A DNA stretch of 64,000 nucleotides from Tolumonas osonensis (GCF_014202415.1 NZ_JACHGR010000011.1:62001-126000), one strand, 5' to 3'; positions 36,740 through 47,688 are shown, numbered from the stretch's first letter. The notes: generated from the letters alone by a model not told the origin. A program made the numbers and translations.

Positions 36740-37108
36740 ATGATCCAAATGCAAAGTATGCTGGACGTCGCCGACAACTCCGGCGCTCGCAGCGTAATGT
36801 GTATTAAGGTTCTGGGTGGTTCGCACCGCCGTTATGCCGGTGTAGGCGACATCATCAAAGTTTCCATTAAAGAAGCAATTCCACGTGGAAAAGTGAAAAA
36901 AGGTGATGTGTACAATGCGGTGGTCGTTCGCACCCGTAAAGGCGTTCGTCGTCAAGATGGTTCTCTGATCCGTTTTGATCGCAACGCGGCTGTGCTGTTG
37001 AACAACCAACATCAGCCGATCGGTACTCGTATCTTCGGCCCAGTGACTCGTGAACTGCGTGGTGATAAGTTCATGAAGATCGTGTCCCTGGCCCCAGAAG
37101 TACTGTAA
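36740..37108 (+). CDS. rplN: 50S ribosomal protein L14
   Basis: 122 residues: [40 protein letters not shown] and [20 protein letters not shown]. Beta-barrel protein at the subunit interface, partner of the silencing factor RsfS. First gene of the spc operon. GGAG lies before the ATG. Confidence 0.98.
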   Translation: MIQMQSMLDVADNSGARSVMCIKVLGGSHRRYAGVGDIIKVSIKEAIPRGKVKKGDVYNAVVVRTRKGVRRQDGSLIRFDRNAAVLLNNQHQPIGTRIFGPVTRELRGDKFMKIVSLAPEVL

Positions 37109-37120
37109 GGAGCACAGAAC

Positions 37121-37438
37121 ATGGCAGCAAAAATCCGTCGTGAAGACGAAGTAATTGTTTTGACCGGTAAAGACAAAGGCAAACGTGGCAAAGTCACTAA
37201 AGTCTTGGTTCAACAGGGCAAAGTAATTGTTGAAGGCATCAATGTGGTGAAAAAACATCAGAAGCCAGTTCCGGCTTTAGGTGTTGCTGGCGGTATCGTT
37301 AGCAAAGAAACCCCTATCGATGTATCAAACGTAGCGATTTTCAACCCTGCTACTGGCAAGGCTGATCGCGTTGGTTTCCGGTTTGAAGACGGCAACAAAG
37401 TGCGTTTCTTCAAATCAAACGGTGAACTAGTAAAGTAA
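37121..37438 (+). CDS. rplX: 50S ribosomal protein L24
   Basis: 105 residues (E. coli 104): [20 protein letters not shown] (KOW motif), [20 protein letters not shown] and [20 protein letters not shown]. Early 23S rRNA assembly initiator near the tunnel exit. AAGGAGCAC precedes the ATG. Confidence 0.98.
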   Translation: MAAKIRREDEVIVLTGKDKGKRGKVTKVLVQQGKVIVEGINVVKKHQKPVPALGVAGGIVSKETPIDVSNVAIFNPATGKADRVGFRFEDGNKVRFFKSNGELVK

Positions 37439-37451
37439 TTGGAGTTTAACG

Positions 37452-37991
37452 ATGGCGAAACTGCATGATACCTACAGACAAACTGTAGTCCAGGAACTGA
37501 TGAAACAGTTCGGCTACAATTCTGTCATGCAAGTCCCTCGGATCGAGAAGATCACCCTGAACATGGGTGTCGGTGAAGCCTTGGCTGACAAAAAAGTACT
37601 GGAAAATGCTGCTGCTGATCTGGCTGCAATTTCTGGTCAGAAGCCACTGATCACCAAAGCACGCAAATCAGTTGCGGGCTTCAAGATTCGTGAAGGCTAC
37701 CCGATCGGTTGTAAAGTAACCCTGCGCGGCGAGCGTATGTGGGAGTTTTTGGAGCGCTTGATTTGCATCTCTATGCCACGTATTCGTGACTTCCGTGGTG
37801 TTAGTGCCAAGTCCTTTGATGGTCGTGGTAACTACTCTATGGGCGTACGTGAGCAAATCATCTTCCCCGAAATCGACTACGATAAAGTCGATAAAGTGCG
37901 CGGTCTGGATATCACTATCACAACGACTGCGAAGACTGACGAGGAAGGCCGTGCTCTGCTGGCTGCCTTTAGCTTCCCATTCCGTAAGTAA
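37452..37991 (+). CDS. rplE: 50S ribosomal protein L5
   Basis: 179 residues, same as E. coli: [39 protein letters not shown] and [20 protein letters not shown]. Binds 5S rRNA and contacts S13 across the subunit interface. In E. coli S8 represses the spc operon at the start of this gene; I did not verify an S8-binding helix here. Confidence 0.98.
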   Translation: MAKLHDTYRQTVVQELMKQFGYNSVMQVPRIEKITLNMGVGEALADKKVLENAAADLAAISGQKPLITKARKSVAGFKIREGYPIGCKVTLRGERMWEFLERLICISMPRIRDFRGVSAKSFDGRGNYSMGVREQIIFPEIDYDKVDKVRGLDITITTTAKTDEEGRALLAAFSFPFRK

Positions 37992-38002
37992 GGTGTAGGG
38001 TT

Positions 38003-38308
38003 ATGGCAAAACTGTCCATGATTGCACGTGAAGATAAACGTGCAAAATTGATTGCAAAACACTTCGAGAAGCGTGCTGCACTGAAAGCGATTATCGCTGA
38101 TGTGAACTCTTCTGATGAAGCTCGTTGGGACGCAGTGCTCAAGCTGCAACAACTGCCGCGTGATTCCAGCCCGAGCCGTCAACGTAATCGTTGCAATATC
38201 ACAGGTCGTCCACATGGCTACCTGCGTAAATTCGGTCTTTGCCGCATCAAAGTGCGTGAGCACATGATGAAAGGCGAAATTCCTGGCCTGAAAAAGGCTA
38301 GCTGGTAA
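38003..38308 (+). CDS. rpsN: 30S ribosomal protein S14 (zinc-independent form)
   Basis: 101 residues, the long form without the CxxC zinc knuckle ([20 protein letters not shown] has isolated cysteines only). [20 protein letters not shown] and [20 protein letters not shown] are typical. Assembles in the 30S head. The zinc-free version needs no replacement paralogue under zinc limitation. Confidence 0.97.
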   Translation: MAKLSMIAREDKRAKLIAKHFEKRAALKAIIADVNSSDEARWDAVLKLQQLPRDSSPSRQRNRCNITGRPHGYLRKFGLCRIKVREHMMKGEIPGLKKASW

Positions 38309-38330
38309 TTAATCTCGGGAGTTAAGACAC

Positions 38331-38723
38331 ATGAGCATGCAAGATCCGATCGCGGACATGCTGACCCGCATCCGCAACGGTCAGGCGGCCCACAAGGTTT
38401 CCGTCTCTATGCCTTCTTCCAAGCTGAAAGTAGCTATTGCTAATCTGCTGAAAGAAGAAGGTTACATCGCTGACGTTAAAGTGAATGGCGACGTTAAACC
38501 TGAACTGGAAATTGAACTGAAATATTTCCAGGGTAAGCCTGTTGTTGAGCTGATCCAGCGCGTAAGTCGCCCTGGTCTGCGTATTTATAAGAAACGTGGC
38601 GACCTGCCAAAGATCATGAATGGTCTGGGTATCGCTGTGGTTTCTACTTCTAAAGGTGTGATGACTGACCGTGCTGCGCGTAAAGCAGGCATGGGCGGTG
38701 AGATCATCTGCTACGTAGCGTAA
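38331..38723 (+). CDS. rpsH: 30S ribosomal protein S8
   Basis: 130 residues, equal to E. coli: [40 protein letters not shown] and [20 protein letters not shown]. Central-domain 16S rRNA binder and, in enterics, translational repressor of the spc operon. GGGAGTTAAG precedes the ATG. Confidence 0.98.
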   Translation: MSMQDPIADMLTRIRNGQAAHKVSVSMPSSKLKVAIANLLKEEGYIADVKVNGDVKPELEIELKYFQGKPVVELIQRVSRPGLRIYKKRGDLPKIMNGLGIAVVSTSKGVMTDRAARKAGMGGEIICYVA

Positions 38724-38734
38724 GGAGCTAGGAA

Positions 38735-39268
38735 ATGTCTCGTGTTGCGAAAGCACCTGTTACTATTCCTGCTGGCGTGGAAGTAACCCTGAACGGCCAG
38801 GAAATTGCTGTTAAAGGTAAAAATGGCACCCTGAAGCGCACTCTGAACGCTGCAGTTATCGTCACCAAAGAAGAAAATGTGTTGAAATTCGCACCTCAGG
38901 AAGGTGTGGCTGGTGCAGACGCGCAGGCTGGTACTGCTCGTGCACTGGTAAACAACATGGTTATTGGTGTTACTACTGGCTTCGAGCGCAAACTGGTGCT
39001 GGTTGGTGTAGGTTACCGTGCACAGGCTAAAGGCAAGTCTGTTGGTCTGGCTCTGGGTTTCTCCCATCCAATCGACCATGAACTGCCTGAAGGTGTTACA
39101 GCTGAATGCCCGACTCAGACTGAAATCGTGCTGAAAAGTGCGGATAAAGCTCTGTTAGGTCAGGTTGCGGCTGACATCCGTGCCTATCGTAGCCCGGAGC
39201 CTTACAAAGGCAAAGGTGTACGCTATTCTGACGAAGTTGTGCGTACTAAAGAAGCTAAGAAGAAGTAA
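38735..39268 (+). CDS. rplF: 50S ribosomal protein L6
   Basis: 177 residues: [40 protein letters not shown] and [20 protein letters not shown]. Two-domain protein near the sarcin-ricin loop and the factor-binding site. AAGGAGC lies 8 nt before the ATG. Confidence 0.98.
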   Translation: MSRVAKAPVTIPAGVEVTLNGQEIAVKGKNGTLKRTLNAAVIVTKEENVLKFAPQEGVAGADAQAGTARALVNNMVIGVTTGFERKLVLVGVGYRAQAKGKSVGLALGFSHPIDHELPEGVTAECPTQTEIVLKSADKALLGQVAADIRAYRSPEPYKGKGVRYSDEVVRTKEAKKK

Positions 39269-39277
39269 GGTAACACT

Positions 39278-39631
39278 ATGGACAAGAAAGCAGCTCGTAT
39301 CCGTCGTGCTACTAAAGCACGTCGTAAAATGCTGGAACTGGGCGCGACTCGTCTGGTGGTTCACCGTACTCCGCGTCATATTTATGCGCAGGTTATCGCA
39401 GCAGGCGGCGCAGAAGTTTTAGCTTCTGCATCAACTGTTGAGTCAACCATTCGTGAGCAAGTGAAATACACCGGTAACGCTGATGCGGCCGCCGCTGTGG
39501 GTAAAGCTATTGCAGAGCGTGCTCTGGCAAAAGGTGTTACCACTGTAGCGTTCGATCGCTCTGGGTTCCAATATCACGGTCGCGTAGCCGCACTGGCTGC
39601 CGCTGCACGTGAAGCTGGTCTTCAGTTCTAA
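39278..39631 (+). CDS. rplR: 50S ribosomal protein L18
   Basis: 117 residues, as in E. coli: [40 protein letters not shown] and [20 protein letters not shown]. Carries 5S rRNA into the central protuberance together with L5. It follows rplF by 9 bp. Confidence 0.98.
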   Translation: MDKKAARIRRATKARRKMLELGATRLVVHRTPRHIYAQVIAAGGAEVLASASTVESTIREQVKYTGNADAAAAVGKAIAERALAKGVTTVAFDRSGFQYHGRVAALAAAAREAGLQF

Positions 39632-39645
39632 GCCAGGAGTCGACA

Positions 39646-40146
39646 ATGTCTAAAATCGAATCTCAAGCCGGTGAACTGCAAGAAAAGCTAGTCGCAGTAA
39701 ACCGTGTTTCAAAAGTAGTTAAAGGTGGTCGTATTTTCTCCTTCACAGCTCTGACTGTTGTTGGTGATGGTTCTGGCCGCGTTGGTTTCGGTTACGGTAA
39801 AGCACGTGAAGTTCCTGCTGCTATTCAAAAAGCAATGGAACAGGCTCGTCGTAACATGGTTAAAGTAGAGCTGATTGAAGGCACTCTGCATCATCATGTT
39901 AAAGGAACCCATGCTGGTTCTACCGTATTCATGCAGCCTGCTTCTCAGGGTACCGGTATCATTGCCGGTGGTGCGATGCGTGCCGTTCTGGAAGTAGCTG
40001 GTGTACATAACGTTCTGGCTAAGACCTATGGCTCAACCAATCCGATGAATGTCGTTCGTGCAACTATCGAAGCACTGGCTGACATCAAATCACCGGAACA
40101 GGTTGCGGCTAAACGTGGTCTGCGCGTGGAAGAAATCCTGGGGTAA
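39646..40146 (+). CDS. rpsE: 30S ribosomal protein S5
   Basis: 166 residues (E. coli 167): [40 protein letters not shown] and [20 protein letters not shown]. Part of the mRNA entry channel and decoding-fidelity region. The loop [11 protein letters not shown] is where spectinomycin-resistance substitutions occur in other bacteria; it looks wild-type here. Confidence 0.98.
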   Translation: MSKIESQAGELQEKLVAVNRVSKVVKGGRIFSFTALTVVGDGSGRVGFGYGKAREVPAAIQKAMEQARRNMVKVELIEGTLHHHVKGTHAGSTVFMQPASQGTGIIAGGAMRAVLEVAGVHNVLAKTYGSTNPMNVVRATIEALADIKSPEQVAAKRGLRVEEILG

Positions 40147-40152
40147 TACGAC

Positions 40153-40335
40153 ATGGCTAACAAGACTGTAAAAGTTACACAGACTCGCAGCTCCATCGGT
40201 CGTTTACCGAAGCACAAAGCCACTCTGGTGGGTTTGGGTCTGCGTCGTATTGGTCACACTGTTGAACTGGAAGATACTCCATGTGTTCGCGGTATGATCA
40301 ACCAGGTTTATTACATGGTGAAGGTGGAGGAGTAA
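40153..40335 (+). CDS. rpmD: 50S ribosomal protein L30
   Basis: 60 residues (E. coli 59): [20 protein letters not shown] then [20 protein letters not shown]. Small non-essential-type 50S protein. Starts 6 bp after rpsE and ends 3 bp before rplO, consistent with one spc transcript. Confidence 0.97.
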   Translation: MANKTVKVTQTRSSIGRLPKHKATLVGLGLRRIGHTVELEDTPCVRGMINQVYYMVKVEE

Positions 40336-40338
40336 TCA

Positions 40339-40773
40339 ATGCGTTTAAACACTCTTTCTCCAGCAGCTGGTGCTAAATCTGCCAAAAAGCGTGTAGGTCG
40401 TGGTATCGGTTCTGGTTTGGGTAAAACCGGTGGCCGTGGCGTCAAAGGCGCTGGTTCACGTGCTGGCGGCGGTGTTCGTGCAGGTTTCGAAGGCGGTCAA
40501 ATGCCTCTGAAAATTCGTCTGCCGAAATTTGGCTTCTATTCTCGTAAAGGCGCTGTTACTGCAGAAGTTCGTCTGAGCGAAGTAGCTAAAGTTGAAGGCG
40601 ACGTAGTCGACCTGAACACTCTGAAGCAAGCTGGTGTAATCACTAAAGGCATGCAATTTGCTAAGATCGTTCTCTCTGGGAACATCGACCGTGCAGTAAC
40701 AGTTCGTGGTGTTAGCGTTACTAAAGGCGCTCGTGCTGCGATCGAAGCTGCAGGTGGCAAAATCGAGGAATAA
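40339..40773 (+). CDS. rplO: 50S ribosomal protein L15
   Basis: 144 residues, equal to E. coli: [20 protein letters not shown], the glycine-rich [20 protein letters not shown] and [20 protein letters not shown]. Late-assembly 23S rRNA organiser. GGAGG overlaps the end of rpmD and serves as the ribosome binding site. Confidence 0.98.
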   Translation: MRLNTLSPAAGAKSAKKRVGRGIGSGLGKTGGRGVKGAGSRAGGGVRAGFEGGQMPLKIRLPKFGFYSRKGAVTAEVRLSEVAKVEGDVVDLNTLKQAGVITKGMQFAKIVLSGNIDRAVTVRGVSVTKGARAAIEAAGGKIEE

Positions 40774-40780
40774 TAAGTAG

Positions 40781-42112
40781 ATGGCCAAGAAACCAGGATT
40801 AGTAACACGGGGCTCGCAAGGGGGCCTGAGCGAACTGAAAAGCCGATTGCTTTTCGTTCTAGGTGCTATCATCGTCTTCCGTGCGGGCGCTTATGTGCCG
40901 ATTCCTGGTATTGACGCTACTGTGCTGGGACAATTGTTCCAGCAACAGAAGGGAACCATCATTGAAATGTTCAACATGTTCAGTGGTGGTGCCCTGTCTC
41001 GTGCATCAATTTTCGCGCTGGGTATTATGCCGTATATTTCGGCTTCAATTATTATCCAGTTGCTGACCGTTATCAGTCCTTATTATGCTGAGCTTAAGAA
41101 GGAAGGTGAAAGTGGTCGGCGAGTGATCAGTAAGCATACCCGTTGGGGTACTCTGGTATTAGCCACGGTACAAGCATCGGGAATTGCGACCGGTCTGCCA
41201 AATATGATGCATGGCTTGGTGCTCAACCCCGGTTTCGGCTTCTACTTTACTGCGGTTGTTAGTCTGGTTACCGGAACCATGTTTTTGATGTGGTTAGGTG
41301 AACAAATTACAGAACGCGGTATTGGTAACGGTATTTCGCTGATCATCTTTGCTGGTATTGTTGCCGGATTGCCTCATGCTATTGGAGCAACCGCAGAACA
41401 AGCCCGTCAGGGTGAATTGCATATCCTGTTGCTGTTGTTACTCGTGGTAATTGTGTTTGCAGTGACTTACTTTGTTGTATTCGTTGAACGTGGTCAGCGT
41501 CGAATCGTTGTTAACTACGCGAAACGCCAGCAAGGCAATCAGATTTTTGCAGCACAAAGTACACATTTGCCGTTAAAACTTAATATGGCGGGTGTTATCC
41601 CGGCAATTTTTGCATCCAGTATCATTCTGTTCCCAGGCACTATTGCGTCCTGGTTCGGTCAGGGTGACTCATGGATTGCAAATATTCTGCAAGAAATCTC
41701 TATGAGCTTGCAGCCAGGTCAGCCGTTGTATGAACTGTTGTATGCTACTGCCATTATTTTCTTCAGCTTCTTCTATACCGCGCTGGTATTTAATCCGCGT
41801 GAAACAGCTGATAATTTGAAGAAAAGTGGCGCTTTTATCCCAGGCATCCGCCCGGGTGAGCAGACAGCGCGTTTTATCGATAAAGTGATGACTCGTTTAA
41901 CACTGGCTGGGGCCTTGTACATCACAGCGATTTGCTTGGTACCACAGTTACTGATGACCCTTTGGCATGTGCAGTTCTACTTTGGTGGTACTTCTCTGCT
42001 GATTATTGTTGTTGTCATCATGGACTTTATGGCACAGGTTCAAACCCATATGATGTCTCATCAATATGGGGATGTACTGAGAAAAGCCAATCTTAAAGGC
42101 GTAGGCCGTTAA
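40781..42112 (+). CDS. secY: Protein translocase subunit SecY
   Basis: 443-residue inner-membrane channel with ten TM helices, forming SecYEG for export and membrane insertion with SecA and the ribosome. Signatures: [38 protein letters not shown], the basic cytoplasmic loop [20 protein letters not shown] and [20 protein letters not shown]. Length equals E. coli. Codon use is somewhat less biased than in the ribosomal genes around it. Confidence 0.98.
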   Translation: MAKKPGLVTRGSQGGLSELKSRLLFVLGAIIVFRAGAYVPIPGIDATVLGQLFQQQKGTIIEMFNMFSGGALSRASIFALGIMPYISASIIIQLLTVISPYYAELKKEGESGRRVISKHTRWGTLVLATVQASGIATGLPNMMHGLVLNPGFGFYFTAVVSLVTGTMFLMWLGEQITERGIGNGISLIIFAGIVAGLPHAIGATAEQARQGELHILLLLLLVVIVFAVTYFVVFVERGQRRIVVNYAKRQQGNQIFAAQSTHLPLKLNMAGVIPAIFASSIILFPGTIASWFGQGDSWIANILQEISMSLQPGQPLYELLYATAIIFFSFFYTALVFNPRETADNLKKSGAFIPGIRPGEQTARFIDKVMTRLTLAGALYITAICLVPQLLMTLWHVQFYFGGTSLLIIVVVIMDFMAQVQTHMMSHQYGDVLRKANLKGVGR

Positions 42113-42139
42113 TCCGGTCTAATATTGCGGAGTTAAGCA

Positions 42140-42253
42140 ATGAAAGTTCGCGCTTCCGTTAAAGCAATCTGCCGTAACTGCAAAATCATCAAACGCCACG
42201 GTGTGGTACGTGTGATTTGCACTGAGCCGAAGCATAAACAACGCCAAGGCTAA
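42140..42253 (+). CDS. rpmJ: 50S ribosomal protein L36 (zinc-binding form)
   Basis: 37 residues: [20 protein letters not shown], then [17 protein letters not shown]. Cys11, Cys14, Cys27 and His32 form the zinc ribbon of the C+ form. One residue shorter than E. coli RpmJ. GGAGTTAAGCA precedes the ATG. Last gene of the spc operon, 27 bp after secY. Confidence 0.96.
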   Translation: MKVRASVKAICRNCKIIKRHGVVRVICTEPKHKQRQG

Positions 42254-42282
42254 TATATTTTCGGTAGAGACTTGCAAAGTCG

Positions 42283-42309
42283 AGGCTGGCTAAGTACATT
42301 AGCCAGCCT
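42283..42309 (+). terminator. Strong hairpin between rpmJ and rpsM (spc terminator or attenuator)
   Basis: AGGCTGGCTAA (42283-42293) and TTAGCCAGCCT (42299-42309) are perfectly complementary around GTACA. Only a weak T-run (ACATTTG) follows, so it may allow read-through into the alpha operon. Confidence 0.6.
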
Positions 42310-42315
42310 ACATTT

Positions 42316-42396
42316 GTGTGTAGGCTGATCACCATGTATCCGGAACGGGCTTTGTGGTGGTCGTACATTTATTATTTGTTTAGGAGTGGAATAGTG
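42316..42396 (+). promoter_or_regulatory. Alpha operon leader (S4-binding pseudoknot type) ending in GTG start
   Basis: The stretch with TATCCGGAACGGGCTTTG, TCGTACATTTATTA, TTAGGAGTGGAATA and the GTG start of rpsM matches, element by element, the E. coli alpha-operon leader as I recall it. There S4 traps the ribosome on a double pseudoknot. S4 (rpsD) is the third gene of this operon. Confidence 0.75.
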
Positions 42397-42750
42397 GCCC
42401 GTATCGCTGGCATTAACATTCCTGACCATAAACATGCAGTTATCGCGTTAACTGCGATTTATGGCATTGGCGACACCCGCGCAAAAAGCATTTGCGCAGC
42501 AGCTGGTATCGCCGAGGATGTGAAAGTTAAAGATCTGGACGAAGCTCAAATCGAAGCGCTTCGTACTGAAGTTGGTAAGTTTACTGTCGAGGGTGACCTT
42601 CGCCGTGAAGTATCCATGAACATCAAACGTCTGATGGACTTGGGTTGCTATCGTGGTCTGCGTCATCGTCGTGGTCTGCCGGTTCGCGGACAGCGTACCA
42701 AAACTAACGCGCGCACCCGTAAGGGTCCTCGTAAACCGATTAAGAAGTAA
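42394..42750 (+). CDS. rpsM: 30S ribosomal protein S13
   Basis: 118 residues, equal to E. coli, read from a GTG start (GTGGCCCGTATCGCTGGC, giving MARIAG). AGGAGTGG stands 6 nt before it. [40 protein letters not shown] and the basic tail [11 protein letters not shown]. Located at the top of the 30S head, touching L5 and tRNA. The GTG start is part of the S4-controlled leader. Confidence 0.97.
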   Translation: MARIAGINIPDHKHAVIALTAIYGIGDTRAKSICAAAGIAEDVKVKDLDEAQIEALRTEVGKFTVEGDLRREVSMNIKRLMDLGCYRGLRHRRGLPVRGQRTKTNARTRKGPRKPIKK

Positions 42751-42762
42751 GCGGGAAGGTAG

Positions 42763-43155
<393 letters not shown>

Positions 43156-43186
43156 CGGTGTTTGGTAGGATTGTTGGAGAAAGAAC

Positions 43187-43807
43187 ATGGCAAGATATTT
43201 AGGCCCAAAGCTGAAGCTTAGCCGTCGTGAAGGCACCGATCTGTTCCTGAAATCAGGCGTTCGTGCTATCGACTCTAAGTGTAAAATTGATACAGCTCCT
43301 GGTCAGCACGGTGCGCGTAAGCCACGTCTGTCTGACTACGGTGTACAGCTGCGTGAAAAACAGAAAGTCCGTCGTATTTACGGTATTCTGGAAAAGCAAT
43401 TCCGCAACTATTACCGTGAAGCAACCCGCTTGAAAGGTAATACCGGTGAAAACCTACTGCAGTTGCTGGAAGGTCGTCTGGATAACGTGGTTTATCGTAT
43501 GGGTTTTGCAACTACCCGTGCGGAAGCTCGCCAGCTGGTTAGCCACAAAGCCATCGTTGTAAATGGCAAAGTAGTTAACATTCCTTCTTCTCAGGTTTCT
43601 CCTGAAGATGTGGTCACTGTTCGTGAGAAGGCGAAAAAACAAGCTCGTATCAAGGCCGCACTGGACTTGGCTGCGCAGCGTGAAAAGCCAACTTGGATTG
43701 AGATCAATGCAGACAAGATGGAAGGCGTTTACAAACGTCTGCCAGAGCGTTCAGATCTGTCTGCTGACATCAATGAACAGTTGATCGTCGAGCTTTACTC
43801 CAAGTAA
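43187..43807 (+). CDS. rpsD: 30S ribosomal protein S4
   Basis: 206 residues, nearly identical in layout to E. coli S4: [40 protein letters not shown] and the S4 RNA-binding domain [20 protein letters not shown]. Nucleates 30S assembly, maintains accuracy and, in enterics, represses the alpha operon by binding its leader, a plausible form of which is seen at 42316-42396. Confidence 0.98.
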   Translation: MARYLGPKLKLSRREGTDLFLKSGVRAIDSKCKIDTAPGQHGARKPRLSDYGVQLREKQKVRRIYGILEKQFRNYYREATRLKGNTGENLLQLLEGRLDNVVYRMGFATTRAEARQLVSHKAIVVNGKVVNIPSSQVSPEDVVTVREKAKKQARIKAALDLAAQREKPTWIEINADKMEGVYKRLPERSDLSADINEQLIVELYSK

Positions 43808-43831
43808 GGCTAGCTTCTAAGAGAGGACATA

Positions 43832-44821
43832 ATGCTGGGTTCTGTAACAGATTTTCTCAAGCCACGTTTGGTTGATATCGAGCAACTTAGTCCGACTCAT
43901 GCCAAGGTAACTCTTGAGCCGTTGGAGCGTGGTTTCGGTCATACTTTAGGTAATGCGTTACGGCGCATTCTCCTGTCGTCCATGCCGGGATGTGCAGTTG
44001 CTGAGGTTGAGATCGACGGCGTATTGCACGAGTACAGCAGTAAAGAAGGTGTCCAGGAAGATATCCTGGAGATCCTGCTGAACTTGAAAGGCATTGCAGT
44101 AAAGCTGGAAGGTAAAGATGAAGTAATCCTTTCGCTGACCAAGTCTGGTGCGGGCCCGGTCACGGCAGGTGATATCGTCCATGGTGATGATGTTGTCATT
44201 GTCAATCCGGAGCATGTGATTTGTCATCTGACCGGTGCTAATGCTGAGATCAGCATGCGTCTGCGTGTACAACGTGGTCGCGGCTATGTTCCAGCATCAG
44301 CTCGTTTACATACAGATGATGAAGATCGTCCGATTGGTCGTTTGTTGCTGGATGCGGCTTTCAGCCCTGTTGTACGTATTGCGTACAATGTTGAAGCTGC
44401 CCGTGTTGAACAACGTACTGATCTGGATAAGTTGGTTATCGATATGGAAACCAACGGCACGCTGGATCCGGAAGAGGCTATTCGTCGTGCAGCCACTATT
44501 CTGGCTGAACAACTGGATGCCTTTGTTGATTTGCGTGATGTTTCCGTTCCGGAGAAGAAAGAAGACAAGCCGGAGTTCGATCCGATCCTGCTGCGTCCTG
44601 TTGATGATCTGGAATTGACAGTTCGTTCTGCGAACTGCCTGAAAGCAGAAGCAATCCATTATATTGGTGATCTGGTACAACGTACCGAGGTTGAGTTGCT
44701 GAAAACGCCAAACCTGGGTAAAAAGTCTTTGACTGAAATCAAAGACGTGCTGGCTTCCCGTGGTCTGTCTCTGGGTATGCGCCTGGAAAACTGGCCACCA
44801 GCAAGTCTGGCTGATAATTAA
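43832..44821 (+). CDS. rpoA: RNA polymerase alpha subunit
   Basis: 329 residues, equal to E. coli. The N-terminal domain (about 1-235) assembles the enzyme: [21 protein letters not shown] flexible acidic linker ([15 protein letters not shown]) leads to the C-terminal domain with [20 protein letters not shown] and [20 protein letters not shown]. The C-terminal domain binds UP elements and activators such as CRP. GAGAGGAC lies before the ATG. Confidence 0.98.
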   Translation: MLGSVTDFLKPRLVDIEQLSPTHAKVTLEPLERGFGHTLGNALRRILLSSMPGCAVAEVEIDGVLHEYSSKEGVQEDILEILLNLKGIAVKLEGKDEVILSLTKSGAGPVTAGDIVHGDDVVIVNPEHVICHLTGANAEISMRLRVQRGRGYVPASARLHTDDEDRPIGRLLLDAAFSPVVRIAYNVEAARVEQRTDLDKLVIDMETNGTLDPEEAIRRAATILAEQLDAFVDLRDVSVPEKKEDKPEFDPILLRPVDDLELTVRSANCLKAEAIHYIGDLVQRTEVELLKTPNLGKKSLTEIKDVLASRGLSLGMRLENWPPASLADN

Positions 44822-44864
44822 TCCAGATCGCAGGTTCTACCGATTTTGTTAGAAGGATAAGGTC

Positions 44865-45251
44865 ATGCGCCATCGTTTGAGTGGTCGTCAACTGAACCGG
44901 AATGCAAGCCATCGTTCGGCTATGTTCCGTAACATGGCCAGCTCCCTTGTTCGTCATGAGATCATCAAGACGACTCTGCCTAAAGCAAAGGAGCTACGTC
45001 GTGTAGTTGAGCCCTTGATTACTCTTGCTAAGAGTGACAGTGTTGCAAATCGTCGTCTGGCGTTTGCGCGTACCCGCGACAGAGATGTTGTTGGTAAACT
45101 GTTCGCTGAACTTGGCCCACGTTTTCAAGGCCGTCCAGGTGGTTACACTCGCATTCTGAAATGCGGTTTCCGCGCTGGTGATAATGCACCAATGGCTTAT
45201 ATTGAGCTGGTTGGTCGTCCGGTAGATGCTGAAGCAGTTACCGAAGAATAA
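44865..45251 (+). CDS. rplQ: 50S ribosomal protein L17
   Basis: 128 residues (E. coli 127): [40 protein letters not shown] and [20 protein letters not shown]. Sits at the tunnel exit side of the 50S. Last gene of the alpha operon; its stop overlaps the base of the terminator stem. Confidence 0.98.
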   Translation: MRHRLSGRQLNRNASHRSAMFRNMASSLVRHEIIKTTLPKAKELRRVVEPLITLAKSDSVANRRLAFARTRDRDVVGKLFAELGPRFQGRPGGYTRILKCGFRAGDNAPMAYIELVGRPVDAEAVTEE

Positions 45252-45284
45252 AATAAGGCCGGGGATTCCCGGCTTTATTTTTTT
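45251..45284 (+). terminator. Terminator of the alpha operon
   Basis: A 13-bp stem AAATAAGGCCGGG / CCCGGCTTTATTT (one G-U) around GATT, followed by TTTT. It ends the whole ribosomal cluster. Confidence 0.92.
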
Positions 45285-45450
45285 ACAAACAATGTCTTGG
45301 TGGTTTCTATATCTGCCAGTTCTTGTCTTATGATTTGATCCTTCCTCTGCTATACTCAGCTCATAATGAGTCGTTGGGTTTATCTACCTGTTTTTCATAA
45401 AAAACTCATATTTGTTTTTAATAATTTATTACCGGTTATCTGAATATCCG

Positions 45451-46038
45451 ATGCTGATTTCTTCCCGAATTGAGTTAAAACCTCCATCGCTTGACTGGGT
45501 CGAGCCATTGCGCCTTGCTTTATCTGAAAGCTATGAATTACATCAGTTATTCTTAGACTGGGCAGAACCAGATCCGTCCCTGCTGACCGTAACAGCTAAT
45601 ATGAATGTGGCAAAAGAACAGTTTGAACGTAAAGAACATGAATTACGTTTCTTGATTGTTCGCCGGGAAGATCAGGAATTGGTTGGCAGTATTAGCCTTC
45701 ATGTCCGGGATGTTGCGGTTCCCTATTACGAAATAGGGTATTGGGTCCGACAATCGGCCACTGGCAAGGGGTATATTACAGAAGCTGTCTTGTTGTTAGC
45801 GGATTATGCATTTATCCATTTACATGCTGCGAGACTTGAAATCCGGACCGCTGCCAGTAATGACAAGAGCCGGGCTGTAGCTGAAAGGGCCGGTTTTCGT
45901 CTGGAGGCAACGCTACAGAACGCATGTCGAACACAGGGGCATTTGGATGATATGCTGGTATATAGCCGGATTGGGCATGAAGATATGATTCCGGAGGTTG
46001 ATCTGGTGGATATCTCTCCGGAATATATTGATTCTTAA
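45451..46038 (+). CDS. GNAT N-acetyltransferase, RimL/RimJ-like
   Basis: 195 residues with the ribosomal-protein N-acetyltransferase type GNAT fold: RIELKPPSLDWVEPLRLALS, then LVGSISLHVRD, YYEIGYWVRQSATGKGYITE (acetyl-CoA loop Q/RxxGxG/A-like) and NDKSRAVAERAGFRLEATLQ. It most resembles RimL-type enzymes that acetylate protein N-termini, but the substrate is unknown. The frame is open from a TTG at 45412; the ATG at 45451 is chosen although its ribosome binding site is poor. Has its own promoter region after the alpha terminator. Confidence 0.8.
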   Translation: MLISSRIELKPPSLDWVEPLRLALSESYELHQLFLDWAEPDPSLLTVTANMNVAKEQFERKEHELRFLIVRREDQELVGSISLHVRDVAVPYYEIGYWVRQSATGKGYITEAVLLLADYAFIHLHAARLEIRTAASNDKSRAVAERAGFRLEATLQNACRTQGHLDDMLVYSRIGHEDMIPEVDLVDISPEYIDS

Positions 46039-46050
46039 TCTGTTTACTGA

Positions 46051-46371
46051 CTACTCGTCATATTTCTCAATGGGTTTTCCCATTTCTGCCATCAGTTGCT
46101 GTACGGCAAGAGGGATATCATCCGGACAGTCTTTCCGCAGATCGTCATCAGCCGGTAAAGGTTGTCCCGTATACGCGTGCAGGAAAGCCTCACAAAGCAA
46201 TTCACTATTCGTCGCGTGCCGCAGGTTGTTTATCTGACGGCGAGTGCGTTCATCTGTCAGTATCTTTAGTACTTTCAGAGGAATGGATACAGTGATCTTC
46301 TTAACCTGTTCACTCTTTTTACCGTGTTCTGCATATGGACTGATATATTCGCCATTCCACGCCGTTTTCAT
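46051..46371 (-). CDS. metJ: Methionine repressor MetJ
   Basis: 106-residue ribbon-helix-helix repressor using S-adenosylmethionine as corepressor. [40 protein letters not shown] (DNA-binding strand) and [20 protein letters not shown] match E. coli MetJ (105 residues). The ATG at 46371 fits the family, although the frame is open to 46431. Divergent from metB, with three tandem met boxes between them, so it probably controls both directions. Confidence 0.96.
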   Translation of the reverse strand: MKTAWNGEYISPYAEHGKKSEQVKKITVSIPLKVLKILTDERTRRQINNLRHATNSELLCEAFLHAYTGQPLPADDDLRKDCPDDIPLAVQQLMAEMGKPIEKYDE

Positions 46372-46396
46372 TTCACACCTGTTATTCCATCCAGAT

Positions 46397-46432
46397 ATTG
46401 CCATAGTAACCCGTATAGCCTGTAATGGCAAT
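46397..46432. repeat. Inverted repeat in the metJ-metB control region
   Basis: ATTGCCAT (46397-46404) and ATGGCAAT (46425-46432) are exact reverse complements 20 bp apart, with further partial matching outside (AGAT and TCT). It lies between metJ and the met boxes. Its role is unknown; it may be another regulator site or a leader hairpin of metJ. Confidence 0.5.
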
Positions 46433-46450
46433 CTATAGGCAAAGCCATAT

Positions 46451-46474
46451 GGACGTCCAGAAGTGTTGACGTCT
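46451..46474. promoter_or_regulatory. Three tandem met boxes (MetJ operator)
   Basis: GGACGTCC, AGAAGTGT and TGACGTCT lie head to tail with no gap and match the 8-bp consensus AGACGTCT at 6, 6 and 7 positions. MetJ binds such adjacent boxes cooperatively. They are 51 bp upstream of the metB start. Confidence 0.88.
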
Positions 46475-46524
46475 TCGGTGCGGTAGGTTACCGTGATGTT
46501 AAATGCGACGATCAGGGAGCTACT

Positions 46525-47688
46525 ATGTCGGATTACAAGCAGGAAACATATGCGGTCAAATCAGGAATTGCTACAGATACACAATTTGGTGCGGTAGTAC
46601 CTCCCATTTATCTGTCCACTAACTATACCTTTGCCGGTTTTGGTGAAAAACGGGAGTTTGATTACAGCCGTTCCGGTAATCCAACCAGAAATACGTTAGC
46701 TAATGCGCTTGCTGCTTTGGAAGGCGGGGCGGGAGCGGTATTTACCGGAAGTGGAATGGGGGCGATTAATCTGGTGACTGCGCTGTTGTCTGCAGATGAT
46801 CTGCTGGTTGCTCCGCATGATTGCTATGGTGGCACTTATCGTTTGTTCCAGCATGTGGCAGCTAAAGGTTCTTACCGGATACTGTTTGTTGATCAGACCG
46901 ATCCTGATGCGGTAGCGCGAGCTTTGGCTCAAAAGCCAAAACTGGTATGGGTCGAAACACCGTCTAATCCGTTGTTACGCGTGGTTGATATTGCCGCTAT
47001 TTGCCAGCAGGCGCATACCGTCGGAGCTCTGGTGGCGGTTGATAACACGTTCCTGTCTCCGTTACTGCAACAACCTCTGGCGTTGGGGGCTGATATTGTT
47101 GTGCACTCTACGACTAAATACATCAATGGCCACTCGGATGTTGTTGGCGGGGCGGTCATTGCGAAAGAAACCGCGTTACATGAGAAACTGGCCTGGTGGG
47201 GCAATTGTTTGGGCCATACCGGTGGTGCCTTCGATGCTTATCTGACTTTGCGCGGTTTGCGGACATTAGCGCCACGTATGCGTGCGCATCAGGAAAATGC
47301 TAATGCCATTCTGGCGTACCTGCAGCAAAAACCACAGGTGACTAAAATTTATCATCCTGGTTTACCAGATCATCCGGGGCATGAAATTGCAAAACGGCAA
47401 CAGCAAGGTTTTGGCGCCATGCTGAGCTTCGAAGTTGATTTTGATATTGAACAGTTGAAGCAATTTTTGGGTGGTTTGCAGCTGTTTTGTCTGGCAGAGT
47501 CATTAGGTGGAGTGGAAAGTCTGGTGGCTCATCCGGCCAGTATGACTCATGCAGGCATGGATCCGGAAGCACGACGTGTGGCGGGTATTTCGGATCAGTT
47601 ATTACGGTTATCTGTCGGGATTGAACATATCACCGATTTGCTGGCTGATTTGGATCATGCATTTGCATGTGTCACCAGTAGTAAGTAA
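46525..47688 (+). CDS. metB: Cystathionine gamma-synthase
   Basis: 387-residue PLP enzyme joining O-succinylhomoserine and cysteine to cystathionine in methionine synthesis. [35 protein letters not shown] and [16 protein letters not shown] with the PLP lysine at Lys198, the same number as in E. coli. Length 387 against 386. AGGGAGC precedes the ATG. Starts the metB-metL unit under MetJ control. Confidence 0.95.
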   Translation: MSDYKQETYAVKSGIATDTQFGAVVPPIYLSTNYTFAGFGEKREFDYSRSGNPTRNTLANALAALEGGAGAVFTGSGMGAINLVTALLSADDLLVAPHDCYGGTYRLFQHVAAKGSYRILFVDQTDPDAVARALAQKPKLVWVETPSNPLLRVVDIAAICQQAHTVGALVAVDNTFLSPLLQQPLALGADIVVHSTTKYINGHSDVVGGAVIAKETALHEKLAWWGNCLGHTGGAFDAYLTLRGLRTLAPRMRAHQENANAILAYLQQKPQVTKIYHPGLPDHPGHEIAKRQQQGFGAMLSFEVDFDIEQLKQFLGGLQLFCLAESLGGVESLVAHPASMTHAGMDPEARRVAGISDQLLRLSVGIEHITDLLADLDHAFACVTSSK

